From Holacanthus passer (Eukaryota > Chordata > Actinopteri > Pomacanthidae): DNA of 64,000 bases. Numbering within the stretch: position 1 is the first letter of the stretch; each line of letters opens with the position of its first letter. The stretch lies in NCBI GenBank assembly GCA_025331565.1, contig JAFREQ010000105.1:124001-188000 (forward strand). Direction: 5' to 3'. Positions 12,721-24,999 of this stretch are shown piece by piece. Below the pieces are notes generated by a model. That model ran no database searches and had not been told where the DNA came from. It worked only from the letters and a program-made list of their open reading frames with translations. A program made the position numbers and the translations under genes.

Positions 12721-12930
12721 TGTCTGTCTGTATGTCATTCTGTCAGGCCGTCTCTCTCTGTCCGTGTAATCCCTACCCTACAGTCCTCTGCAGCGGCGAG
12801 CCACAGCCGGTTGGCCTCTCTCTGTATGAGTCTGATCCCCACCGCCTGTGAAGTCAAATGTTGACAGAGAATCACAAACCACATCAGAATACTAAAGAGG
12901 CCAGAGAGCGCCTTTATGTGGACGAGAGAG

Positions 12931-12968
12931 AGAGAGATAAAGAGAGAGTGTGTGTGTGTGTGTGTGTG
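12931..12968 (+). repeat. (GA)n / (TG)n compound microsatellite
   Basis: A short GAGAGA run followed by a TG dinucleotide run up to 12968. Confidence 0.85.
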
Positions 12969-13299
12969 TATTTGTGAGTGTCCTCATATTCCTGCACTGT
13001 AAAAATTACAAGCTTGGCAAGGGCTTGTATTTTGTAGCAAGAATTATCACTCTTACTTCAGGGTGTTTTTGTGCAGCCGCACTGCCGCTCGTTCTCTTGA
13101 ATTCCACTAGTTTCACTTCAAATGACCTCTCTCAGGGAATAATCATAAAGTCTCCAAACAAAAAAACTCGGAGACAGTTTCTCTTTTTTTGAAGCAAATG
13201 TCCTGAAACGATTCACATTACGCTGCGAGTCTGCAGTAAAGCAAGTTGACTGAAACTATCTTAAAATGAAGCTGATAAGCTTTGATAGCACATAAAATC

Positions 13300-13620
13300 T
13301 CTTGCCAACCTTGTCATTTTTTGCAGTGTGTGCCTATTATTCTTTTGCGCCTGGCAGCACGAGTGTGTGCTCGTGTGAAGAAAGAGAATAGGAGAGTAAA
13401 GGAGATAGAGATGAAAGGCCAGTGTTGACCATGGCGGCTGGCCTGCACGGCTCTCTGCTTTCTGAAGGGTGTCTTGGCCTCTCATGCAAATGAGCTCTAC
13501 ACGACACATAAGTCCAAATAACGAATACTCGGCCATAGTGGTCGGGCGCGCTTCATTTGGTCTGTCAAGCACATCGAAACCTCGAGAAGAAAAAGGGCTA
13601 AGCTGCAGTCGCAATGAGAG
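13300..13620. other. Unique non-coding block with an octamer motif
   Basis: It contains a perfect ATGCAAAT POU octamer at 13484-13491 and several CpGs (13535-13600) in otherwise AT-rich surroundings. The minus-strand frame through it (117 codons) matches no family I know and contains low-complexity stretches. Regulatory role is inference. Confidence 0.2.
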
Positions 13621-14344
13621 CCAGGCTTAATAAAGTGTGTGTAACCTCCACTGAGGAGATATCATCTTTGGGCATAAAGATTCAGCACATATCAACAGTT
13701 ATTTTTCAGTCGTGTCAAAGAGATTCATTTTCCAGTGTGGTGTAAATTTAATGGACCACTAAGTGAAAGCTGCAGTATGATCATGTGAAAAACTAACAGC
13801 GCAGCACTGGTGCAGATGTATATACCGTATATATGTCTGCATTGTTTCATCTGTAAATGTGATAATGATGAAGAGCTAATTATGCACACGTGCACATTTG
13901 CTGTGCTGAAGCAGGTACATTCATACTCATATTATCATGTTTCATGGAATAAACTGAGCTTGTTGTTGTATATCTTGAATATTAAAAATAGTGATAATTA
14001 GATTTTAAAAATGCAGTTGTCAGCACACTTTGCAGTTCAATTATGTACTTTTTATTTACTTAGAGAGACTCTGGCATCGAGTATAATCAGAGGCTCATTT
14101 ACATTAGCTTTTTCTCTTCGCACTGTATTATAGGATTTTGAGTTTGTCACAGTTGTTTTTGTCAATAGTTCACGATAATCTACAGTAATCATCATGTTTC
14201 TGCTGCAGGAAACAGAACACAGTTGTGCCTGGAGACATTAAATCTGAGGGAACCTGATTCGCACCTTCAAAAATCAAATACAAAATAATAAACCTTTTTC
14301 AAATTTGTGCTCAAACCTTTTAACATTTTAATCAAATCAAGTCC

Positions 14345-14680
14345 ACATGGGTCAGATTTCAGCGCCAAGATCACACCGCCTTAGTCCTGGCCTCTCTTCA
14401 ATAGCTCCCTGTTCACTTTACGTAGAATTCAATTTAATTTTTGCTAATTGCTTTCAAGTCCCTTAATGGTCAGACCCATCTTATATCACAGACCTTATTC
14501 ACTGGCACTCAGCTCCTTGGTCTCTTAGATCTGACAACAAATCTCTCTTCTTTTTCCCCTGGTCATGACTAAAACTAAAAGGTGATAGAGCTTTTGTAAT
14601 TGCTGCTCCTTGACTTTGGAACCAGTTGCCGTTAGATATTAGATCATCTTTGTTTCCATTGGTCTTTCAATCTGCTGTCA
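14345..14680 (+). mobile_element. LINE fragment, C-terminal end of reverse transcriptase ORF
   Basis: Plus-strand translation in shifting frames gives DLIHWHSAPWSL and then GDRAFVIAAPWLWNQLPLDI, the typical end of a teleost L2/CR1/Rex1-like ORF2. It has frameshifts and stops and is dead. The first part is the same family as the minus-strand copy at 28005-28880, which also encodes DLIHWHSAPWSL. Confidence 0.8.
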
Positions 14681-14699
14681 TGTGTATAACTCTGTATTT

Positions 14700-15080
14700 T
14701 GTCTATTGACGAACAGGCAAGGTCCAGGAAAACTAAGCAAAAATCCTAGCAGAACATGAAGATTAAACACTAGAACAAAACACTTGGTAAATGACTGCCT
14801 TGCATGACACACGGTAAGAATACAAACTGGTGAAGGGAACACACACTAAATACACAAGGAGGGGAGGACCGAAGGCAAAACCAATCAGGGCATGACGGAC
14901 AATCAAAGCGGTGGGAACACACAAAGGCAGGATATGATGTGTGTGCCGTCTGGTGCTGCGAAGTAGTGTGTAGAAAATGAGGTTTACGAGCGCTGGTAAG
15001 AGTGAATGAAACCAGTAAAGTTATGGGCTGGAAAACCAAAACAATGAGCTGAAATACACGAAACTGCTTCATAAAACTGC
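14700..15080 (-). repeat. Interspersed repeat, minus-orientation copy of the 11.2-kb repeat
   Basis: Its reverse complement contains CCTTGTGTATTTAGT followed by TGTGTTCCCTTC, closely matching 11245-11280. It directly follows the LINE fragment. No coding capacity. Confidence 0.4.
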
Positions 15081-18000
15081 TGTGTCAGCGGATAATCCTC
15101 TGTGGGTTTGACACTATGAGTGACACCTTTCACAACACACAAAGTCATTGAATTCACTATCAATATAAAATACTGATTAGTGCAGCTTTAAAGTTGCTGT
15201 TTTTTTGTTGTCACAGAATCAGCTTTGGCTTTACTTTGTCTTTTCTGGTCGTTTTTCAGACACTCCCTTGCAATTGAATTTGAAAGAAAGCTCCACAAAT
15301 ACTAATTATAGTTGTGAGTTCGCCGTCTATCTGTGGGCCAAACCGACTTGTTGTCCTCCATGTTTTTCTTGCCAAATGCACACAGAGTTTTAATAACAGT
15401 TATCTTGTCTGATGCAAAGTGATACGGCTGAAATCAGAAAACATCACAGCAGTGAAAAGACATCATATGTGTGTCACGTAGGACTGAATATCTGGATGTG
15501 CAGTGCGGCCATAGTATAAAACTTTTGCACTTAGTCGATGGAGACTGTTGTCGTATTCTTGCTGTTTGATCTCCTGCACCATCTTCTGCATTATCTTACA
15601 CTGCACGCCCTCTTTGTTGAGCTTTCTGTATTCTCCAGTCTTTGTGCTGCAGTCATCCCTTATCTTCACCGCAATCATTTAACCTTAACCTTATCTCGAG
15701 ATCACATTGATTTTCTCGCCGGTGTCATTGCTATTAAAACACCTACGTGAGGAGACTAAGTCAATGTCAGTGTCAGCTCGGCTGTGAGAGGATGTTGTGT
15801 GTTTCCCCTCCGAGGCGTCTCTTTTCCTGTGACATTATCCAAATTCAGGAGTTTGTTTACCAACAGAAAAAGCGTGGGTTTGAAAAGGACTGAGTCACTG
15901 CTCTGCCCCGCTGATGAAGTGAGCAGATTGGAAATGGGAAGGTTAATGAGATTTTCACAAAGTGTCCGTCTAGCGGTTTGAACTCAGATTAAATTGACAC
16001 ACTCTGATTAAAATTAATTGACCTGTGAAATGAGTGTGTCCCTCAACAGTTAAGGATTGATGGATATCGCAGAGGGGTCGAGAGGGAGGAAGACAGTGAT
16101 GGAAAAAAAGGAAAATTAACTTAGTTTGGATGGAAGTAAAGAAGAGGAATGGTAAGAGACAGCTCACACTCCTTACTAATGATTAAACATGAGAGCGCTC
16201 CGGCGTACGGCGCTATGCATGATGGACCATGATTCTTGTCATTTGACTTTATCTTTGAGAAGAGTTACTTTTTGTCTGCATGGAGCTTTTATCTCACACC
16301 TGCTGAAGACAAAGTTAGACAAAGACAAAGACTTAGTTTAGTGTGCTAACATTGTAACCTGACGGTGCTGGAGGAAAAGTCAGAGCACCATGAACATCTT
16401 TACCCAATTTCATCTCCATAAAAGCTAATAATGGAAATAAAATATACACCAAACAACAAATGGAAGACACAACAAACGACAAAGGCAGAAGCAGTGACTC
16501 GTTCTGTATTTCAGACTCCTGCTGGCATCATTAGGCGTGTTTTCTCCCGTATGAGAAATCACAAATGTAATTGCAAAAGCAATCACATCATCATTTCTAT
16601 CACGTCCAACTAAAGCAAAAGTGCGGTTCTTTGTCTGTGTGCCGTTAAAGTGGAGACACACCGACAACCCATAGATTCACACAGCGTGATAACATGCATG
16701 ACACACGAGCAACAACACATTCACTGTAAAACATTTATAGAAAGATAATACTTCATAAAAGTAGAAGCAAAAAAAAACCAACTGTGCATCAATAAATATA
16801 AACAATAGCCAATACACATTATTCTAAACATACAGATTCATTTTTCACTCTATAGTCGACATAGGAACAAAATCAGGAACCTTTGAAGGAACAGACATAT
16901 AGAAAGACTCATTTAGTCATTTACAATTGTTGCTATATCTTTTATTGATGATTGGATTTTGTTCCAAAGTTAGATGTTATTTTTCATTAAACCCAAAGAG
17001 TTTGAAAGTGACCACACATCAGCTGATACTTGATCATATAAATCCTTGGCTGCAGCATTTTGGAGTCCACATATACATTAGTCCCTCGACTTTGCGTGGA
17101 TGAAACTGTCTAGTCTCTTATTATTATTGCAACAGCTGAATGAATTCATCCCCGAGGTAAAACCCATTTTCACATCCCGAATGGCCCCTTTGTACAAAGA
17201 GTTGTCTGCAGTTCATAGACTACAGCATTGGGCTAATTCACTTTCAGCTCAAAGTGATGGAAACTCTAATTGAACAACCATTAAGACAGTAATAAGAGAG
17301 CCACATGCAGGAATTAACTGAACAGAACAGAGCTGGGTATTTATTCTATGAAGGGGAAACAGTTTATCTCGCTGCTGATCAAATGTTTATCAGAAAGACC
17401 TTAACTGCTTAATTACAGCATTCGCTCAGAATATTGTCCCTGTAACGGCGAGAGGCCAGATAGCAAGACGAAAGATGCTGCAAACCTTGCTGGGAGCAGG
17501 GATATAAAAATCAATGTTCCTCACATTTGGGAAGGCCATGGCTCACAAACATAACAAGGATGCTGATGGTAGTGGCGACAGTGCAATGAGTGGGCATTAT
17601 AGCTGCAAGGCCATAACTGGGCTGCGTTGGATGGATGGCCTTACACAGAGAGTGTCATGCTTGGAGACACTTTATTGTGTGTTTCCTAACAGGATGTGCT
17701 GCTTGACTAGCAAAGGGTCAGGCAGGTTGATACAGCCGAGATGTGACTGAAATGGCCTCGCACAAACCCTGGCTTTCTTTTTCACTGACTGTCTGTTCTT
17801 CAAAGTCCTTTTCCTTCCTTGTGTGTTTTGCTCTCCTAAATGGACGGACGCCGCTTTCAAGGTAATAATGATTGAACTGCTGGATATACGGCAGGGGCAT
17901 GAAGTACACATCCCGGATACAAAGCACTTCACACGCGTCAAAAAGAATGTGAAAAGACTCCAGTGAAAACAGAACTGGTTTACTTCTCTATTCATTCTTG

Positions 18001-19230
18001 TGATGAACAAATCAACATTTGGGGGGTAGGAGAACAAGCTAAACACAATATTGACATATTCAAATATCACCTTATAAAATTCTTATGGCAGACTTGTTAA
18101 CCGTTAGTGGCAAAGCTAAATGCTCCACCATGTACTCCAGCTAGGTGTAAAACCAAAACCCTCCCTGTAAAGCTGAAACCCTCAGGAGAGTTGAGGGAAC
18201 TCCAAAGCCAGGTTATAATATATATATATTCTCTGTGCGTTCATCACATCTGATGGGAAATATTGCTTAGTGAAGCATGTTCACCTAAACTTGGTTGCAC
18301 ATTAAGTGTATTATCATAATCATTATAAAGAGTTAGTCATTAGTTAATCTGCTGTTTCCAAATGGGAACAAAACATTGATCATATATGTTTTATATCTGA
18401 TTCATGTTGACTAAGTTAGCTAGTAGTTGGCTAACTGGTTAACTGTTTTGAACACCAGTGAAAAAGTAATGTTAGCATTATTTATAATATCATATAAAAT
18501 GGTTTGATTTTTGTGAATGTGAGACTTGATTTTCAATTGAGTCGCAGAAAATGCTCCGGGCTGTTTAACACCAACACCTCAGGCCTCATTTAATCTATGG
18601 TTAAGCAGAATTTGAGCTCATTTGTCCAGATGTGTCTCTATTCCATGACCCAAACAAACATGGCAACCATCAAGAAAGCAGCGATCACTTTGTTTGGTTC
18701 AATGAAAGGACACACATCATGAGTAACAGGTCAAAACTGTGCTACACTGTGGGGAACGCTTTTTGGACTGAACATAACTCAGATTAAATTATTGTCAGAT
18801 AGAGAATGAATTTCTTCAAATGTTCAACATTAACTTCAAACACAGCTGCACCACTGGGACAATAATAGTTATTCTATTATCCAACATTGTGCAACCATCT
18901 CCCACCATGTAGGTAACATACAGATCACCTTCCTCCTCTTCCTCGGTGGTGACACTGAATAAAGGGAAATGTAGCATGAAAATGTAATTACCATGTAAAT
19001 AAATCATGTAAACGACACTGTTGTAGGAACCAGACGTCTCCGAGCACTGTCGTCCAATCTCCGCTGCCCATCTGGGGACAGGGATGGTGCAATAAATTCA
19101 AGTAACTGCTTCAAACTCGGTCCGAACCTGCGTTTGCTCTACACTTACCTCAAGTGTTTTTCAGAGGATGGAAGTTGTTTTTATGAAATATAGAGAGCTA
19201 AATTGATCCACCTGGTGGGTAGAATGAGAG
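15081..19230. other. Non-coding spacer, nothing recognised
   Basis: No coding exon, RNA gene or clear transposon was recognised. The open frames are short, lack splice support and match no family. It is mostly AT-rich, with a small GCGCTCC/GGCGTACGGCGC patch near 16193-16213. Confidence 0.5.
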
Positions 19231-19269
19231 CATGAAGACTTTATTTTGTAAATATATCTTCTATATCTA

Positions 19270-19446
19270 TATCACTCTCCGTCCTTCACCTCTCTCATCT
19301 TCCATCTCTCCTCCTTCTCTCTCTCCCTCCCTCCCTCTTCCTGTCTCCTTCCTCCCTCTCTCCTTCTCACCTCTCTCCCTACTCCAGCTCTTCATCTCCC
19401 ATCCCTCTCTTGTTATTCCTCTCTCTCCCTCCCTCCCTCCCCCCGT
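19270..19446 (+). repeat. Polypyrimidine (CTCC/CCCT) tract
   Basis: About 175 nt almost entirely C and T with repeated TCTCTCCCTCC units. Translations of the complementary strand are Glu/Arg/Gly-rich artefacts. Confidence 0.85.
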
Positions 19447-22400
19447 CTCTCCCAGGTCTGACTGATGATGTGTTGAGGTGAGGCGGACGGACAGCAGGTG
19501 AGGGATTGCCCCTGCCAGCCTCTGACATTGGGCCCCATTCAGGCCGGGGAAATGATCGATGTTAAATCTAATTTTAAACACCCCCAGTTTAACTCCGGCA
19601 GACAGACGGAGAGTGGAGGCCAGCGTCTGGCAACACAGCTGGGGCAACCTGATAAGACCTACGGTTCAAGTCTACCTGCAGGTGTGTTTGTGTGCACGCA
19701 TGTGTTTGTGTGTGTTAGCTTCTTACTTGAAACAGCTTACTTGACACAGGAGCCATCTGTCCTGTACTTAAAGGGGAGTTGGAGGGCACTACTTTATAGA
19801 CAGAGCTGAGGATTTCTGTGCACTCGCTGCTAAATCCACCAATATCACCCAATGAAACAGCACAGAAACTAATAATTGCTGCTATACAATTTGAGAAAAG
19901 TTGATGTTGCTGCTTCCAACATGCCATATAGACCAATGTGCAATTTGTCTCGACTGAACTTGACTTCTGTTAAAAAATATTCTATGAAAGCATTCGAGCA
20001 AACAGCAGCAGGCTGAAGAGGTAAAGTGCCAGATTCGAGGGCTCGGTGGGTGAGTGTCGCAGGCAGAGGTGGCTCGCATGCTGTCGGCCTGTCGAGTGAG
20101 CTGTCGAGGGCTTTCGAGTCTCTCTGCAGGATGATGGGATCTTTGGCATTGCAGGCATGGACAGTCAAAGGGTCTGCCCGGCCGAACAGATCGCCTCTGG
20201 ATTGAGAGGTGTGATCTTTTGGGCATACTTGCTCCTGGGAAGTGTGGAGAAGGCTTTAAAATAACTTTTAGAAATAACAGAACATATTCTTGAATGCTTC
20301 AATAAAAATTTGGGAGGATTAAAGAATTTCACATTTCAATTTATCTTCCCTGATTAAGCACAAGAAAACACTTGATAAACAGTTCAAAAAAGACAAAACA
20401 CAGAACTGAATTACTGAATAATCACAAAATGATGTAACTCCTCCTGGTGCATTAACAGTTAAGAACAGTACAGTACAGTACACTTAAGTGTTACACACTG
20501 TTGATAAGTAAAAAAAAGTGGAGATTGAAATAACATGTTACCAACATTTCCAGAAAAGTTTGGTTTGTGCTTGTGGAATTTTCCCTCATGACTGTTATAC
20601 AGCTGGATGATGCTGATTCTGATGACAACAAATACTTAATCCTGACAGTGTAAGTGAGCTACTGTGACATCTTATTTCGTAGCACATGGAGTTTGTTCGA
20701 CATAGTAAAGCACACTCCAGAGTCAGGCCGAGGCTAACAATACCCAGAAAGGCATTAAAGGAATGCATCTCCTCTCCTTGCCCAGTGAGTCACCTGCCAA
20801 AATGGCCGTTAGGTTGGGTTTTAATTACAGATCACAGCTAAATCCAATTTGCCCGTGTTGTTCTTATCGCCGTCAGTGAGTCTTTCATAAAGCGACAAAA
20901 ATGAACAAAGGCTGTAATTTCTGACTCCAGATGCCAGGAGCTGGTCCAGAGTCAGCAGGACACTGATGGTGTGGACTGTGAAGGTGGTGTGTAAGTGTGT
21001 GTGTGAGGGGGTTTCCTGCATTTAGGGACTTCGTGATGATAAGGAAACATTTGTTTAATAGTCATTATGAAGACACGACTGGTTGCATTTGTATTCGTAT
21101 TGGCCGTGTTTTTATGATTTTATCCATTTTTTTTCCTGGAACACTTTTATTAATTTACTTATATCCTCCTAATTATATCTGTGTTTTTACTTGATTATAA
21201 TCATCACTCTAATAATCTCATCATCTCATCTCTCAATAAACCAGTGTTTGTTGTACGTCTGGTTAACAGCCCCATCCAACTTCTCAGTGGACTTCAAGGA
21301 CTCCCATGCCGTGGGTAAGGCAACATGGCTGGAGACACACGTGCTGTTAAGTTTGTATTCAACTCAGAAAGTGGAGCTTAGTAAATGAGACTAAATTCCA
21401 TCCACTTGGAAACTCGAAGCCCCTTAACCTGCCTTGTTGTGTTTGTCCTGCATGATGCGAAGGAGGGTGTAAAAGACTGTCAGAGCTCACAGCAACGACA
21501 CACACAACAACAGCTGACAACAACACAACCCTCAGCTGGTTAACTGCCTGCATGTGCTTCAGAACTGAGTTGATATTACAAACTGTTTTGCCCCCAGCAG
21601 AACACTAATGACAAGATAATGTCACAACTGAAACATTCATAAAATTTTTGTCCAATAAGTAAACGCATCAAAACAGACACCAGTGATGTATAGAATCATT
21701 CCAATCAATTTTAGTTTGACTTTAAGGATGATTTCATGTCTGAGTGCTGGACTGAAAACTTGAATTCACTCAAATCTTCCGGACCACCGCTCACGACACG
21801 CTGGACCATGTAATTGCTCCAATCTAGAAAAAGATTGAAACTTAAACGCAGAAGTCGGAGCAACAAGCTTTTCCTTCAGCGACAGTGACGTGAGTATGTT
21901 TCTCCTTTGAGTTTTTGTAACTCGGCCTGATGATGATTTATGGCTCGCTGGGCAAGCTGATTAAATCACTGAACAGAACGCCAGGTAGCATTACCACGGC
22001 CATCACCGCTCTATGGCCGTCGCATGGCAACCGCCACATTCCCGTCTGCCTGTCTGTCGTTTGACCCGCCTCACACTTCCCCTCTTGTTTTTCTTGCTTT
22101 TTCTCCCTCTCGCTCTGTCTCTTTTCCTTCCTCTGCACGCGTAGAGAGAGAGCGAGAACGAGAGAGCCCCAATGAATCTAATTAATCTCCATGGATACAC
22201 CACCACAGAGCTGCCTTTTAAATTGTCTACTGTTATTTTGCACAGCTCAACAAAAGATAGCAATGACATGTGAGGGCTGTGTAATGGGGTTTATGTGTCT
22301 GAATTAGTCTCACGTGCAGGTCTGCTGCAAATATATCTGTGCAGGCTTCAACCCCGCCGCTGCCGTCATACTGAAATGTGTTGGATGTAATTCTCTCCAG

Positions 22401-22572
22401 GGGAATGTGTTTGTTCATTGAGTTGCGTGTTTTACATTCTTGCTCGAAATGAAAGTGTCATTTCGCCTTGATCTTTCTGCCTCTCCATGATGTTTTCTTA
22501 GCAAATCCAATTCAGAGTTGCAAATGGAGTTCTGACTCGCAAACAAAAACCTTGGCTGAACGGCTACATCTC

Positions 22573-22596
22573 AAAAAAAAAAAAAAAAAAAAAAAA
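22573..22596 (+). repeat. Poly(A) run of 24
   Basis: An uninterrupted run of A. No retrocopy or SINE body was recognised directly 5' of it. Confidence 0.9.
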
Positions 22597-23025
22597 GGCC
22601 TGGAAGTTTCAACACATTTTGCTGCAGCACATTTGTGTTACACGCTAAACCGTCTTGGATTTAAATCTACTCGGGTCCTAAAAGGCAACGTGTCAGCAAG
22701 CAGGAGAGAGACTGCAGGTTAAATAAAACTGGTGTCGATAATATGCAATTGTGCAAACACAATGAAAGCCGATATCAAAGGGATTCCTGATATGTTGCAC
22801 TCTTTGTGTTTAAAGCAGAACTATACCTGCTGTAAATGCGCTGTCGTGTCAGACACCTAATATACCGGTTAAACAGGCTCCCAGCAGCCCCAGCAGTTGA
22901 TGGCCTGTAAATTGTTGATCAGTGGCTTGGCACAGGCAGGGTAAATTGATTCCAGGAGAATCCTCCCGGAGTGAGGCTGTCTCCACAAAGGCCAAATATA
23001 CAGCCATGCATCAAAATGAGGTGGG

Positions 23026-23089
<64 letters not shown>

Positions 23090-23229
23090 AGGGTGAAAAT
23101 GTCAGTGACTCTGTGTGTGTCAGAAAGGAGATATGCACAAGAGACACTGCGGAGGGCGCAAGAAAGAGAAAGAATAACGGTAGAGAATGAAAACAATTGT
23201 TTTTGTGTGTGTGTGTGTGTGTGTGTGTG
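23026..23229 (+). repeat. (GA)n and (TG)n microsatellite pair
   Basis: A GA-rich block at 23026-23090 is followed by a TG run at 23204-23229 with about 110 nt of ordinary sequence between. Open frames across it are repeat artefacts. Confidence 0.9.
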
Positions 23230-23574
23230 ACTGAGCATGCCTGAGAGACAGAAGCAGAAATATATTTATAAAGAAACAAAGCCGAGACAAACTCTAAAAA
23301 CGCCTAATTAACATGTATCTCTTTTGTTTAAGAAAGAAAAGTGTGAAAAGAAACAGTTTGTGGTTTTAGAGGATGCAACTTATTCTTTGGAAATAACAGT
23401 GATTGTGCACAAAAGCAACCAGAAGTTTCGTCAAGAATAGTCCCAATGTAACCAATCTATAATCACAAATTGTTTTTACATTTCCTTTCATGCACTGTTG
23501 AGATACAAGGTGTTAATCTGACATTAGAGTTGCTTGGAGTCATATTTTTGACTTTGATCATATACACTCTGTTT

Positions 23575-23690
23575 TTCTTGTCTTTATGCTAAGATCGACT
23601 AAACCCGTCCCGACTCGGCTCCGTATTTAACACACAGACATAAGTTCAACATCAAGCAAGTAATCGCATTTCTGAAAATGTGGAACTCCT
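23575..23690 (+). repeat. Decayed copy of the 6.5-kb teleost repeat
   Basis: It begins TTGTCTTTATGCTAAGAT and ends GCATTTCTGAAAATGTGGAAC, in the same order as the phrases at 6541-6690 but more diverged. Confidence 0.45.
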
Positions 23691-24330
23691 GTATTTCTCA
23701 CCCAGTTTTGAAAATACTGGAGAGCAGTAGTGATATGCATCATTTCCCCAGTGACATCAAAATCTGATCAGCAGTGTTTGTGTGTGCCAGTGCCAGATGG
23801 ATGGATGAATGAAATCACAAATGGGAACCAATCTATTGTCCCAGAAAAGAAGACGGGCAGACAGAGAGAGGAAGAAAGTGACTTGCTGTATTATGCAGCA
23901 CTGTGTGCAATACTTTTATCTATCTGTATTTCAAATTTCAAATCCACTGCCGGTAATGTGAACGTGTATTAATGAAGTCTTTTGGAGTCAGACAGAAAAA
24001 TCCTCTGCTGCATTAACAACGAGGCACACAGGCTTTCACTTTGCCAGGCCCTCGCAGCCAAAAGCCTTTTCTCTGATGTTTCCCAGTGTTTCTTGTTTCC
24101 TCGCTCCCGTCGTGAACATGTTCGCTGGCGTGATGCCGTGACATCGCGGAGCCCGAGGAGCCAAGACCGGCATTAGCTTTCAAAGCCAATCGAGGAAGTT
24201 GTGGGAGTGATGGTCCTGCTGTTGACCTTCTACTGGCTGGCTTCACAAGAATTTGAACGTCTGTGGAATTAGTCAGTGGATTTACATGTTGTGTGTTTTG
24301 GGACATGAATGCGTGAGGCGGTGGTGCAGC

Positions 24331-24346
24331 TTTTTTTTTTTTTTTT
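24331..24346 (+). repeat. Poly(T) run of 16
   Basis: An uninterrupted T run. Nothing recognisable flanks it. Confidence 0.9.
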
Positions 24347-24913
24347 CTATTTGCAATCGTAAACGATGAAGCCATCAAGGCGTCATTGAGTATTTGCATT
24401 AAGCAAGCCAAGAAAAGAAAAGAAACCCACACCAGAGTTGCATAGTAACACTTGAGGTTTCTTCTGCATTTTGTGTCATGTAATAGCAGAAACATCATTT
24501 CAATACTACACAACAGGGAGGATGAGTGATGAAGCTCTCTCGCCAATTGATGATGCACTGGAGAGCAACTTAGCTGAAGAAAACAAATGTTAATTTATTG
24601 TGAAATGAGACATCGTGCATCACCAAATCCTGCCAAAAAACTGTCACTGTGACATCCAGCAAGCACGAAAGTCTGACTGTAAACATGCATTTTCTGACAC
24701 AAACACAACTTGAGAACGTTCCAAATATCAACTTGGAATTCACGGATTTTATTATCTACATCTTAAAATATGACACAAAAATACACTTGAAACACACACA
24801 ACAACAGGTAATACTGTACGTCATGGTCAGTTTTTTCTTCCCGTAGGAAGAGTGAAAAGTATTGATTGTATTGATTGTTGTCAGATGGAAAAATGTTCCC
24901 AGCTGTCATGCAT

Positions 24914-24937
24914 CAGATAGATAGATAGATAGATAGA
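24914..24937 (+). repeat. (GATA)n microsatellite
   Basis: About six tandem GATA units. Confidence 0.9.
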
Positions 24938-24999
24938 CAGATATGAGTGAGAGGAATAAATCAGTGTCAGCAACACTCCCTTACACCCGTCTCAGAAAA

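Noticed and set aside
20168..20226. Possible coding exon around 19.9-20.2 kb with Arg/Pro-rich frames
   Set aside because: Two overlapping frames are both open with no family similarity and no consistent splice sites.
22869..23279. 136-codon frame with Ser/Leu and Thr/His repeats
   Set aside because: Translation of (GA)n and (TG)n microsatellites.
24013..24558. 181-codon open frame on the minus strand
   Set aside because: Runs through a T16 homopolymer (Lys run in translation) and has no recognisable domain.
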